From: VXRD01 sp965232265
GTDB taxonomy: Bacteria > Latescibacterota > UBA2968
NCBI GenBank assembly: GCA_965232265.1
Contig: CBDDPH010000002.1
Coordinates: forward strand, 4,588,001 to 4,652,000
Reading direction: 5' to 3'
DNA: 64,000 bases
Shown here: positions 53,161 to 61,253 of the stretch, in pieces
Layout: each line of letters starts with the position of its first letter
Position numbering within the stretch: the stretch's first letter is position 1
Translations under genes and position numbers: made by a program
Notes under the pieces: generated by a model
Told to the model about the DNA's origin: nothing
The model's input: only the letters and a program-made list of their open reading frames with translations
Database searches by the model: none

Positions 53161-54153
53161 TCACAGGTTCAAAATCTGGTTGATCTCTGCCGCATTCAAT
53201 TTTCTCTCAAAACGCGGACCGTATTTGGAGACAACGCGCGAAGAAACATAAGTCGCGAGCCTCGCAGCTTGAGCCGCGTCATACCCCCGGGTCACAGCAA
53301 ACAAATACGCGCCTGCAAACGAATCGCCCGCACCATTGGTATCCACGGCTTCAACCTCAAAACCCGGCGCATGCAACACATCACCACCGTCGCAAACCCG
53401 GGCGCCATCAGCACCATACGTCAGAGCCAAACCGCCCACGCGATGGCGCAACGCGTCAAAAGCCTCCTCCGTTGTCTCAGCACCGGTAAATATCCTGCCC
53501 TCATCCTCATTGCAAAACAGCATATCAACACCTGCATCCACCAAAGCAGTCATCCTATCCTTAAAAGCAGCCACAATAGACGGATCGCTCAGGGTAAGCG
53601 CGACCTTTGTACCGCGCTTCTGCGCTATCTTTTGCGCTACCTGTGCCGCTTCAAAGCCATCGTCTGCCGCAATCAAATAACCCTCGATATAAATATACTG
53701 GCTATCGGCAATCACAGCATCCTCAACCTGCGCCACACCAAACGTACTCGTAATCCCCAAAAATGTATTCATCGTGCGATCCGCATCCTCCGTAATCATC
53801 ACCAGACACTTGCCCGTAACCCCTTGCCCGCGATGTGACAGATTGCACGCCACCCCCGCGATATTGAGATCGCGAAGATAAAACGCGCCATCGGCATCCT
53901 CAGCCACCTTACATCCGTAATAGCCTCTCCCACCACAATTGGCCAGCGCGATCATCGTATTGGCCGCCGAACCACCCGACGAGCGCGCCATCTCTTTCCC
54001 GCCCAAAGCATCGATCAACGCACGCTGGCGATCTCCGTCAATCAGCGTCATCACACCCTTGTGAATCCCCATCGCCTCAAAAAACGACGGATCAACCTGA
54101 AACTGGATATCCACCAGCGCATTGCCCAGCCCATATACATCGTATTGACGCAT
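53161..54153 (-). CDS. PfkB-family sugar/adenosine kinase
   Basis: 330-aa ribokinase-fold enzyme. The family's first signature SSGGSAANTMIALANCGG (about 58-75) and second signature VDTNGAGDSFAGAYLFAV (about 270-287) are intact; Asp277 in GAGD is the catalytic base. The opening GLGNALVDIQFQVD and the length resemble the bacterial adenosine-kinase/sugar-kinase subgroup more than ribokinase or fructokinase. It phosphorylates a nucleoside or sugar hydroxyl using ATP. It starts 98 bp after the AspRS stop in an AT-rich stretch that could hold its own promoter, although read-through from the AspRS transcript is possible. Substrate not certain. Confidence 0.88.
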   Translation of the reverse strand: MRQYDVYGLGNALVDIQFQVDPSFFEAMGIHKGVMTLIDGDRQRALIDALGGKEMARSSGGSAANTMIALANCGGRGYYGCKVAEDADGAFYLRDLNIAGVACNLSHRGQGVTGKCLVMITEDADRTMNTFLGITSTFGVAQVEDAVIADSQYIYIEGYLIAADDGFEAAQVAQKIAQKRGTKVALTLSDPSIVAAFKDRMTALVDAGVDMLFCNEDEGRIFTGAETTEEAFDALRHRVGGLALTYGADGARVCDGGDVLHAPGFEVEAVDTNGAGDSFAGAYLFAVTRGYDAAQAARLATYVSSRVVSKYGPRFERKLNAAEINQILNL

Positions 54154-54251
54154 GACTTCTCCTCTCTCAATGTAATACCCACCTCAATCAAAAATTAAAA
54201 TTAAAAACTGATATTACGCAATACTCAAGTACAGAGCGGCACAATTCACAT

Positions 54252-55559
54252 TCATGGATGCAATCTGTTGGGAGTGCGGGACAAAAAAGTCGTCTCGCGC
54301 ACAGAGGGCAACCCGAGCATAATCATGAGCAGGCGCGACAGACCAAAACCAAATCCCCCGTGTGGCGGACATCCGTACTTAAAAAAATCGAGATAAAACT
54401 GAATAACCTCTAAATCCAGCCCCTTCTCTCTCGCTTGTGCCCTCAGAACATCGGGACGGTGCTCACGCTGCGCGCCCGTGGTAATTTCCACACCGCGATA
54501 GAGCAGATCAAAGCTCCTGGTCAACGCAGGCTGTTCTGGGTGAAGCATGTGGTAAAATGGCCGCACAGATACCGGGTAGTCTATCACAAAGACATAATCG
54601 CAACCCCGGGTTTTGCGGATATATTCACCGAGCAGACGCTCGCCCTTTGGATCGAGGTCGCCTTCCCGCTCTGGCACGTGGCCCTGTTCAGACAACACCT
54701 TCAATGCCTCAGCCATCGCGATCCGAGGAAAAGGCAGTACTGGCACCGCGAGTTCAACACCGTAACTTTCCGCAATAGCGTCACCGTGTCTTTCTCGCAC
54801 TGTATAAATGACATGTTGCAGCCACGCTTCTTCAAATGCCATCACATCCTCGTGACTATCAATCCATGCGATCTCAACATCCACACTGGTAAACTCCGTC
54901 GTATGGCGTGAAGTAAATGAGGGATCAGCGCGAAAAACGGGCGCAATCTCAAACACGCGATCAAAACCCGATGCCATCGCCATCTGTTTGTAAAACTGAG
55001 GCGATTGCGCCAGATAAGCTGTGGAATTGAAATACGGCAACGCAAACAACTCCGCTCCCGATTCACTGGCTGTACCCATCAGTTTGGGAGAATGTATCTC
55101 GATAAAATGATTTTGCATCCAGTACTCGCGCATCGCCCCTTCAACAGTAGTTTGTATCTCAAAAATCAACCGATTGCGCGGAACGCGAAGATCGAGATGC
55201 CGCCAATCCAGCCGATGGTCAATACCCGATGCACTTTCGGAAAATGGATCCAAAGGCAACGGCGCTTCAGCTACATTGACAACACTCAGTTCCTCAAGCT
55301 GAATTTCAACACCACCCAGACGAACACCTATATTTTCGACAACACGTCCGCTTATAGTTACCGCCGATTCTCGCGTAAGAGCAGAAACCCGCTCTGCCAA
55401 CGCCCCTGTCTTTTCATGCACGACCTGTACACTTCCCGTGCGATTTCTCAAAATGAGAAACTGGACATACTTCTGGTCGCGCAGGGTATGCACCCATCCG
55501 TGAAGGGTAACGGTTTGGCCGATATATTTGGAAAGTTCAGATATTGCGATGTATTTCAT
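54252..55559 (-). CDS. aspS: Aspartyl-tRNA synthetase, archaeal/genomic type (possibly non-discriminating)
   Basis: 435-aa class IIb synthetase. It lacks the large GAD insertion of usual bacterial AspRS, so it is the short archaeal type. The anticodon-binding OB fold (GWVHTLRDQKYVQFLILRN) is followed by the catalytic domain. Motif 2 is FDRVFEIAPVFRADPSFTSR with HTTEFTSVDVE; motif 3 is GGFGFGLSRLLMIML. His24 in GWVH sits where, from memory, discriminating archaeal enzymes carry Trp and non-discriminating ones His, suggesting that it charges tRNA-Asp and tRNA-Asn. AAAAGGAG precedes the ATG at 55559; an upstream frame is rejected. It is controlled by the leader described separately. Confidence 0.9.
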   Translation of the reverse strand: MKYIAISELSKYIGQTVTLHGWVHTLRDQKYVQFLILRNRTGSVQVVHEKTGALAERVSALTRESAVTISGRVVENIGVRLGGVEIQLEELSVVNVAEAPLPLDPFSESASGIDHRLDWRHLDLRVPRNRLIFEIQTTVEGAMREYWMQNHFIEIHSPKLMGTASESGAELFALPYFNSTAYLAQSPQFYKQMAMASGFDRVFEIAPVFRADPSFTSRHTTEFTSVDVEIAWIDSHEDVMAFEEAWLQHVIYTVRERHGDAIAESYGVELAVPVLPFPRIAMAEALKVLSEQGHVPEREGDLDPKGERLLGEYIRKTRGCDYVFVIDYPVSVRPFYHMLHPEQPALTRSFDLLYRGVEITTGAQREHRPDVLRAQAREKGLDLEVIQFYLDFFKYGCPPHGGFGFGLSRLLMIMLGLPSVRETTFLSRTPNRLHP

Positions 55560-55593
55560 GACAGACTCCTTTTGGTTTTCAGGCACAAAAAAA

Positions 55594-55622
55594 GCCCGTT
55601 GTCGTATTTTTCGACAACGGGC
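55594..55622 (-). terminator. Attenuator terminator in the aspS leader
   Basis: On the minus strand GCCCGTTGTCG (55622-55612) pairs with CGACAACGGGC (55604-55594) in an 11-bp stem with loop AAAAATA, followed by seven T residues. It lies 35 bp before the aspS start. Confidence 0.85.
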
Positions 55623-55652
55623 ACTTTACTCTACATGCTGGCACAAGACGAC

Positions 55653-55742
55653 CTATGCCGGTCCAGCCCGTCGCCGGATCGGATTATTATCGTCATTATT
55701 ATTGCCAGAGAATTGAGCGATTTGGAAATAGTGTATATGCAT
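55653..55742 (-). CDS. aspS leader peptide with Asn/Asp codon run
   Basis: A 29-codon ORF, ATG at 55742 and TAG at 55655-55653. It starts five bases after the stop of the methyltransferase gene. Residues 14-20 are N-N-N-D-D-N-N (codons AAT, AAT, AAT, GAC, GAT, AAT, AAT), preceded by MHIHYFQIAQFSG and followed by PIRRRAGPA. No clear ribosome site is visible beyond TGGAT. The Arg codons 23-26 (55676-55666) can pair with the terminator's 5' arm over 11 positions. Stalling of a ribosome at the run would therefore prevent the terminator. This is a leader-peptide attenuator by structure; function inferred. Confidence 0.7.
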   Translation of the reverse strand: MHIHYFQIAQFSGNNNDDNNPIRRRAGPA

Positions 55743-55747
55743 GGTAT

Positions 55748-56485
55748 TTATCCAGTTTTTCTCCCGCCAAAAACAGCCAGTTCAAACAGCTTGAAATAAC
55801 AATCTACATCTGAAAAACCAATAGCTCTGAGCCATTCGCATTGAGCTTCAACAGACGCGAGAATATTCGCCTGTTTGTCATCGCGATAATAATACGCCCG
55901 CGCGATTTCATCGCGAGAAGCATTTGGATCTCGCCGCGTGACAGAATCGTAAAGCGCGTCAATAAAGCGATCGGCAAAACGCGCTTCAACCCACTTTGAT
56001 GGAGAGCGAACATGCTCGACATTGACAAACACGCCATTGGGAGAAAGCAGATCAAAAATCTCGCCATAAACCTCGCGCTTGCGTTCATCGCTCTGGTGAT
56101 GAATTGAAAAACCCGACACAACCGCATCATAAGGCGCGTCCTCTGCAACCAGACTGAGCCAATCGGCCGTCGCATAATCCCCAATAACAAAACGATGCTG
56201 TGATACCGTTCCCCCAAACCGTTTCCGCGCAGCCTCGATCATAGCCTCAGAAAAATCCACAAAAACGCCACGTGCATCCGGGTGGTATTCAATAACCGCA
56301 GCACCGAGTATGCCATCTCCACACCCCAGATCGAGCACGGTATTGACCCCGTGATCATCCGCATTGATCACCCGGCACATAACGGCAATCTGCTCATCGG
56401 ACAGCGGAATTGCCTGCCGAATATTTTTCAAATATTTCTGCGCCAGATCCCGCGCCTGCCAGGCTGTATCTTTGCGTTTGCCCAT
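55748..56485 (-). CDS. Class I SAM-dependent methyltransferase
   Basis: 245-aa soluble protein. SAM-binding motif I is VLDLGCGDGILG (about 50-61), and motif II is GVFVDFSEAMIEAAR (about 74-88). The acidic YDAVVSGFSIHHQSDERKR (about 118-136) follows the trans-aconitate/ubiquinone-methyltransferase pattern. The substrate is unknown. It follows the MFS transporter gene by 2 bp and precedes the aspS leader by 5 bp, so MFS, methyltransferase, aspS and possibly the kinase may be one long transcript interrupted by the attenuator. There is no obvious link between the methyltransferase and tRNA charging. Confidence 0.85.
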   Translation of the reverse strand: MGKRKDTAWQARDLAQKYLKNIRQAIPLSDEQIAVMCRVINADDHGVNTVLDLGCGDGILGAAVIEYHPDARGVFVDFSEAMIEAARKRFGGTVSQHRFVIGDYATADWLSLVAEDAPYDAVVSGFSIHHQSDERKREVYGEIFDLLSPNGVFVNVEHVRSPSKWVEARFADRFIDALYDSVTRRDPNASRDEIARAYYYRDDKQANILASVEAQCEWLRAIGFSDVDCYFKLFELAVFGGRKTG

Positions 56486-56487
56486 GA

Positions 56488-57663
56488 TTACAACACCTTA
56501 TTCCGATACAAACATAAGAGCGACAACATGCCAAAAAACAAAAACGCAACGCCCGATATAAACAGTGCTGTCCCCAGTGAATAAGTGTCATTGACCCAAC
56601 CAATCGCGGGACCGATTATCACGAACATCAGGCGACCAACAAGATTTTTGACCGACAGCACAGTCGCACGGATATCCGAACTCACCAAACGATTGACATA
56701 GTCATTCAGCACAGGACCATTAATCCCGCGCACAAGCGAAAAAATGAACAAAATCGGCAGTGCCCACAGGGTTTGAAATTGGCTCAAAAGCAAATAAGCC
56801 AACGACGACAAAAAAATAAAAAATATCAACGACCATCGACGACCGATCAAACCCTCAACGCGATAAGCCATCAGCGCAAACACACCGACCGAAAAATTTA
56901 AAACCGCCCACCCAATACCAAAATACCGAAGCGGCAAATCGACCATCTGAAAATACGGTTGCACAAACCAGACAACCACAAAAGTAGAAAGCCCGACGAG
57001 CGATGAATAGAGAATGAGCCACTTGACCTCAGCATGACCGTGAAGCGCGTACTGAACAATCCTGAGTATGCTTGTAAAACGACTCTCGCGATTCGCGATC
57101 TCGTGTCGCGCTGGTTCAACCAGCGCAAACGCAACAGGCACTGTAAGTACCATCAACACGGCTTCGACATAAAGCGGCGTACGCAAACTAATCAGCGCCA
57201 ACTCACCGCCAATAATCGCAGCAATACCCTCTGAAAAATTGCCAACTGAACCCAGACGACCCGCGTATTTTTGAAACTGCTCTTTTCTCTCGAGCTCGAG
57301 CAAAGTATCGTAAAGCAATGCATTGTCCGCCCCCGAAATCAAGCTACCACCAATCCCGAGTAATAATTCAACCAGCAAAAATTCGTAAAACGTATAAGCG
57401 GTCGCATACAGCACAAAGGCAGCAGCCCCGATAGCACTGCCAATGACAAGCGTAAGCTTGCGCCCTCCCACATCCGCGATATATCCCGATGGCACCTCGA
57501 ACACAATCAGCGATACCGAAAACGCCGCTTGCAGGATCAGGATATCTTGCATATCGAGCCCATTCTCCTGAAAAAACGGAATGAGCACGGGCATGATGAG
57601 CAGCATCCATCTCAAAGCTTTGAGGACGTAGAGCTTCCATATATTATGGTGCAAAGCACTCAT
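56488..57663 (-). CDS. Major facilitator superfamily transporter
   Basis: 391-aa integral membrane protein with about 12 TM segments. The loop 2-3 motif is GYIADVGGRKLTLVIG (about 61-76), a good MFS motif A variant. A charged central loop (ELERKEQFQKYAGRLG) precedes TM5. The sequence falls into the drug/sugar-efflux-like MFS groups without a clear substrate. It starts at the ATG at 57663 and is 2 bp upstream of the methyltransferase gene, so the two are co-transcribed. Possibly it exports a methylated product, but this is inference from spacing. Confidence 0.87.
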   Translation of the reverse strand: MSALHHNIWKLYVLKALRWMLLIMPVLIPFFQENGLDMQDILILQAAFSVSLIVFEVPSGYIADVGGRKLTLVIGSAIGAAAFVLYATAYTFYEFLLVELLLGIGGSLISGADNALLYDTLLELERKEQFQKYAGRLGSVGNFSEGIAAIIGGELALISLRTPLYVEAVLMVLTVPVAFALVEPARHEIANRESRFTSILRIVQYALHGHAEVKWLILYSSLVGLSTFVVVWFVQPYFQMVDLPLRYFGIGWAVLNFSVGVFALMAYRVEGLIGRRWSLIFFIFLSSLAYLLLSQFQTLWALPILFIFSLVRGINGPVLNDYVNRLVSSDIRATVLSVKNLVGRLMFVIIGPAIGWVNDTYSLGTALFISGVAFLFFGMLSLLCLYRNKVL

Positions 57664-57736
57664 TGTTTTTTATCTCGCAATGCAAAATGAACTGGTCTGG
57701 AAATCGACCAGTTTTACACCGCTTCAGACAGTGTTT

Positions 57737-59317
57737 TCAATACCCCACTGCCAGACCGTCCTTGCGAGGATCGGAAGCCGCGCAATAACCATCATCCAAT
57801 TTATAAATGAGTTGCCCCCCGCCATATCCAATAGCCTGCGGAATTTCGATATCGTGCCCGCGGGCGCGAAGATCGTCCAGCACACCGGCATCCACGCCAG
57901 GCTCAATACCCACACCCAAACCCCCAAAAACCTGCCATCGGGGCGCATCACACGCCGCCTGTGGATTTTGACCATAAGCAAAAATCCGAATCATCATCTG
58001 CGCGTGACCTTGCGGCTGCATGTGCCCGCCCATAACGCCGAAAGACATCACAGGTTGGCCTTCTCGGGTCGCAAACGCCGGAATAATCGTATGATACGGT
58101 CGCTTGCCCCCATCCACGCGATTGGGATGGCCCTCCGTCAAAACAAAACCCGCGCCCCGGTTCTGCATACTAATACCCGTATCCGGAATCACAATACCAG
58201 ACCCAAAGCCCATATAATTGGATTGAATAAACGAAACCATCATCCCATCTTCATCTGCCGCCGTAAGATAAACCGTATCCCCACGCGGCATGCCAAAAGT
58301 GGGCATCCCCGCCCTCTTCAAATCAATCAACCTCGCACGCTCGGTCAGATAATCCGGATCGAGCAAGTGCGCGAACTCAATATCCCGCGTACCCGGATCA
58401 GACACGTACCTGTGCGTATCCGCATACGCCAACTTCATCGCCTCAATCTGAAGGTGCAAACTATCCGCCGAATCAACAGCATACCCGGACAAATCCCAAT
58501 TCTCCAGCATCCCCAACGCGATCAGCGCCGCAATACCCTGACCATTTGGCGGAATTTCGTGCAGCGTATAATCCCCGAAATCCACCGTCATCGTATCCAC
58601 CCAATCTGCCCGATGCTCCGATAGGTCTTCTTCAGTCATCGCACCGCCAGTGCGCTTTGCATGCGCCGCGATATTCTCTGCCAAATCTCCCGAATAGAAC
58701 GCCTCTCCTCTCGTCTCGGCAATCCGTTCAAGCGTACGCGCCTGCGCTTCACACACAAATTTCTCCCCAATTTTCGGCGCACGACCCAAAGGTGCAAAAG
58801 TCGCCATCCAATCGGGCATATCGCCGTAATTAGACACAGCCTGTGCCCAGCTATGCCCCGTAATAGGCGAAACCACAAAACCATCGCGTGCATAGTGAAT
58901 CGCCGGTTCAAACAACGCCTCAAACGGCAACACGCCAAACCGCTCTGAAACCTCAGCCCACGCCGAAACACAGCCCGGCACAGTCACGGCATCCCAACCG
59001 CGCTGGGGCATCTGAGCATGCCCGGCAAACCATTCGGGCGACCACGCTTTGGGGGAACGCCCCGATGCGTTGAGACCATATATTTGCTCGCCATCCCACA
59101 AAATGCAAAACGCATCGCTGCCTATACCATTCATATTGGGTTCAACAACCGTAAGCGCCATCGCAGTCGCCAAAGCCGCATCTACGGCATTGCCACCTTT
59201 GAGCAACATCTGCAACCCCGCCTGAGCGGCCAACGGTTGAGAAGTCGCAACCACATTGCGCGCCATAACCGGCATGCGCTGGGAAGAATACGGAAAAGAC
59301 CAGGACAATTCGGACAT
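57737..59317 (-). CDS. Gamma-glutamyltranspeptidase family protein
   Basis: 526-aa N-terminal-nucleophile hydrolase. Typical GGT elements are PLAAQAGLQMLLKGGNAVDA, VVEPNMNGIGSDAFCI and the self-cleavage site GDTVYLTAADEDG, where Thr348 becomes the nucleophile. The small-subunit part SFIQSNYMGFGSGIVI then follows. There is no signal peptide, unlike the periplasmic E. coli enzyme, so a cytoplasmic amidase or cephalosporin-acylase-like role is possible. It would autocleave into two subunits and hydrolyse gamma-glutamyl or related amide bonds. It is next to the VOC gene (18 bp upstream), same strand, so likely co-transcribed. Confidence 0.9.
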   Translation of the reverse strand: MSELSWSFPYSSQRMPVMARNVVATSQPLAAQAGLQMLLKGGNAVDAALATAMALTVVEPNMNGIGSDAFCILWDGEQIYGLNASGRSPKAWSPEWFAGHAQMPQRGWDAVTVPGCVSAWAEVSERFGVLPFEALFEPAIHYARDGFVVSPITGHSWAQAVSNYGDMPDWMATFAPLGRAPKIGEKFVCEAQARTLERIAETRGEAFYSGDLAENIAAHAKRTGGAMTEEDLSEHRADWVDTMTVDFGDYTLHEIPPNGQGIAALIALGMLENWDLSGYAVDSADSLHLQIEAMKLAYADTHRYVSDPGTRDIEFAHLLDPDYLTERARLIDLKRAGMPTFGMPRGDTVYLTAADEDGMMVSFIQSNYMGFGSGIVIPDTGISMQNRGAGFVLTEGHPNRVDGGKRPYHTIIPAFATREGQPVMSFGVMGGHMQPQGHAQMMIRIFAYGQNPQAACDAPRWQVFGGLGVGIEPGVDAGVLDDLRARGHDIEIPQAIGYGGGQLIYKLDDGYCAASDPRKDGLAVGY

Positions 59318-59335
59318 AGATCTGCATCTCCTATA

Positions 59336-59797
59336 TCAATTCAAAGTGATTTCTTTTTTCACATCACTCATCAAATCATCGCCATCAACAGGTGCGCGTA
59401 GCGGCTCTGTAAAATTCAGCCGATACCCATTGGGATCTATCACAATAACCTCGCGCGCATTCCACGGGCGATCGTGCGGGCCGGAAACCTGGACATTGCC
59501 ATCGCGCCGCACCCGTTCCGCAATCGCATCAACCGACTCGCGCAACACCGTAAAATTGAGTGTAACGCCCGCGCCCCTTATGGACGCTATCAAGGAGTTT
59601 GGTCCCTCCTCCATCAGAATCAAATCCGCATGGGGTGCCCACCGCAAATGCGACATAATCGGATCGCCATGGGCACCTGGCATCTGTGAAATTAGAGAAA
59701 AACCGAGCGTATCGCAATACCACCGCGTAGATATATTGAGATCGTGAACCATCAGAGTTGTATAGGACGGCATCTGGTAGTCGAAATCGGATTCCAC
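59336..59797 (-). CDS. VOC-family (glyoxalase-like) protein
   Basis: 153-aa single VOC module. Two beta-alpha-beta-beta-beta halves are visible: PSYTTLMVHDLNISTRWYCD and, later, GPHDRPWNAREVIVIDPNGY. A metal-ligand pattern of the glyoxalase/dioxygenase superfamily is partly recognisable in His18 (MVHD) and a late Glu. The start is uncertain: a GTG at 59797 is close to GCGAGG, and an ATG at 59773 is possible. The gene is 18 bp upstream of the GGT gene. Substrate unknown; glutathione-conjugate or small-molecule binding fits the GGT partner (inference). Confidence 0.8.
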   Translation of the reverse strand: MESDFDYQMPSYTTLMVHDLNISTRWYCDTLGFSLISQMPGAHGDPIMSHLRWAPHADLILMEEGPNSLIASIRGAGVTLNFTVLRESVDAIAERVRRDGNVQVSGPHDRPWNAREVIVIDPNGYRLNFTEPLRAPVDGDDLMSDVKKEITLN

Positions 59798-59850
59798 CTC
59801 GCATGTCCTTTCTGCCCGAAGGGGCTTTCAGCGATAAAAAAATAACCACT

Positions 59851-59930
59851 CTGGACGCCTGCTTAAGACATGCAGGCGTGACGATAGGAAAAGCCATTGT
59901 CATCGCGGCATGCCTAAAGCCGCGATCCAG
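59851..59930. repeat. BIME-like pair of REP units, copy R4
   Basis: Left unit 59851-59882 (CTGGACGCCTGC ... GCAGGCGTGAC) and right inverted unit 59899-59930 (GTCATCGCGGC ... GCCGCGATCCAG), separated by GATAGGAAAAGCCATT. Same family as R1-R3 at 34-36.5 kb. Confidence 0.7.
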
Positions 59931-59957
59931 AAAGTTTTTAGCTGACCAACACAAAAA

Positions 59958-59984
59958 AACCCGCCGAAGCATCTTCAGCGGGTT
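59958..59984. terminator. Bidirectional terminator downstream of the small gene
   Basis: AACCCGCCGAAG (59958-59969) and CTTCAGCGGGTT (59973-59984) form a 12-bp stem with one mismatch and a 3-base loop, with an A-tract on one side and a T-tract on the other. It ends the leftward small transcript. Confidence 0.75.
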
Positions 59985-60014
59985 CGTTTTTGCAAGACCT
60001 TTGTGACTGTAAGT

Positions 60015-60197
60015 CTATCGTCTCATTTTGAACCCGCCAATAATATTTGTATCATTACCCGTGAAAACCGCGAGATTCGATCCACCATCCGGACACACAT
60101 GACCGTTGGCACAGATAAATGACATCTGCACAGTCGCACTGCTAGCGCAACTATCCATCATCTGTTGGGTATTATACTGGTGGGTTACAAAAATCAT
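60015..60197 (-). CDS. Small 60-aa Cys-containing protein, free-standing gene
   Basis: 60-aa ORF with no family I recognise. It has its own promoter (60242-60270), a GAGAG-type site before the ATG, and a strong terminator 30 bp after the stop, so it is a complete transcription unit of about 285 bases. Residues include Cys17, Cys29 and Cys35 within CASSATVQMSFICANGHVCP, and a Gly/Asn-rich tail (NLAVFTGNDTNIIGGFKMRR). There is no signal peptide or TM. It could be a small protein, a peptide precursor or a dual RNA. It fills the 487-bp stretch between the VOC and DUF3047 genes together with a REP pair. Confidence 0.5.
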   Translation of the reverse strand: MIFVTHQYNTQQMMDSCASSATVQMSFICANGHVCPDGGSNLAVFTGNDTNIIGGFKMRR

Positions 60198-60241
60198 ATT
60201 ACACTCTCAACTGTATCTGCAAACAGAACCAAACGATGCAG

Positions 60242-60270
60242 AAGATATATTGGGAATTGATCAAAGTCAA
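60242..60270 (-). promoter_or_regulatory. Promoter of the small 60-aa gene
   Basis: On the minus strand TTGACT (60270-60265), 17-bp spacer, TATCTT (60247-60242). Predicted start near 60235, leaving a 38-base leader with GAGAG close to the ATG. Confidence 0.6.
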
Positions 60271-60284
60271 GCGGGTTTTTCGCG

Positions 60285-61070
60285 CTAAGGTCGCTTCCGA
60301 TGAAACATGAGATCCGCAAACGCGCCTGTCACCTTACTACCCGTATTATCCGAATCGGACATAAGGTACACGCGCACAATTTCTGCGGGTTCTTCATCGG
60401 GATAAAAGCGCTTGAAATCCCTGTAAAAATTGCGCGACTCTCCAACCCATTGATTCACATTATGATCCCCGCTCTCGGCAACAATGCGATACCACTTATA
60501 TTTTACAATTCCCATCGCAACAGACGTCACCTGTGTCAGCGAAGTCTCCTCGGGAATGGTGCGCGTCCAGAGATAGGCAATCTCCCGCAGCTTCCCCCTA
60601 TTATTGAGAACAGAAATACCGATCTTAGCTGCAAAATCATCGCCTGATTTCTGAATCTCGCCCTCGTGATCTGCCGTATCGCTATCATCAATTGTATTGC
60701 TGACCCGCCAGCGCCATGAAATATAGGGATACTCAGTCACAGATATGAGATCGTCCTGTCCCCGCGCCTGTTCGCGGACATCCTTCCCAAATCCCCTGGG
60801 CGGTCGGTCACAGCGCTTGATCCAATCCTGACTGCGATCAACAGCCAACGCCGTGCCATTCTTAGTCGGCACCTGCCAGAAAAGCGCAGCCGCATGATCG
60901 CTGCGAATCGCAAACACGCCATCTCGATGTTGTCCCGTGACATTCTCGCCGCAATCGTCCCAATCGCGTCGCAACCAATCGCTTCCCATATCCACAGCAA
61001 CGCGATCCTGCGCTTGCACAACACCTGGGAAAATAAAAAACCCTATAAAAAAAATAATCATGCGAATCAT
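60285..61070 (-). CDS. DUF3047-type exported protein
   Basis: 261-aa protein with a signal peptide (FFIGFFIFPGVVQAQ). The remaining sequence has the family's pattern of a Trp-rich start (LRRDWDDCGE), YPYISWRWRVSN (about 130-141) and DDFAAKIGISVLNN near 157-170. No catalytic residues are evident. The function is unknown; members are periplasmic or outer-membrane associated. Start choice among nearby ATGs is uncertain by three residues. The gene is followed by the promoter of the 60-aa gene, overlapping its 3' edge, so it is probably transcribed alone. Confidence 0.75.
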   Translation of the reverse strand: MIRMIIFFIGFFIFPGVVQAQDRVAVDMGSDWLRRDWDDCGENVTGQHRDGVFAIRSDHAAALFWQVPTKNGTALAVDRSQDWIKRCDRPPRGFGKDVREQARGQDDLISVTEYPYISWRWRVSNTIDDSDTADHEGEIQKSGDDFAAKIGISVLNNRGKLREIAYLWTRTIPEETSLTQVTSVAMGIVKYKWYRIVAESGDHNVNQWVGESRNFYRDFKRFYPDEEPAEIVRVYLMSDSDNTGSKVTGAFADLMFHRKRP

Positions 61071-61192
61071 ATCTGCCTTTTGTTGAAATTGTGAGTGTGA
61101 ATCAAAATCACACCTGTAGCGAAAACACCACAGACAAGCGCGATTTTAACAGAAATTTTGTTCATGATAGGAACAAAGGCAATTTTTGTGCC

Positions 61193-61224
61193 AAAAAAAA
61201 ACGCGACGGGAAAAACCCGCCGCG
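61193..61224 (-). terminator. Intrinsic terminator of the Spy-like gene
   Basis: CGCGACGGG (61202-61210) and CCCGCCGCG (61216-61224) form a 9-bp stem with one mismatch; nine T residues follow on the minus strand. It ends the sigma-factor operon. Confidence 0.8.
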
Positions 61225-61253
61225 CTTATGCGATCAAATGGCAAATTACTACA

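Noticed and set aside
55594..55747. T-box riboswitch upstream of aspS
   Set aside because: The leader is too short and lacks a recognisable T-box 14-base motif and specifier stem; the leader ORF with Asn/Asp codons and alternative pairing explains the terminator better.
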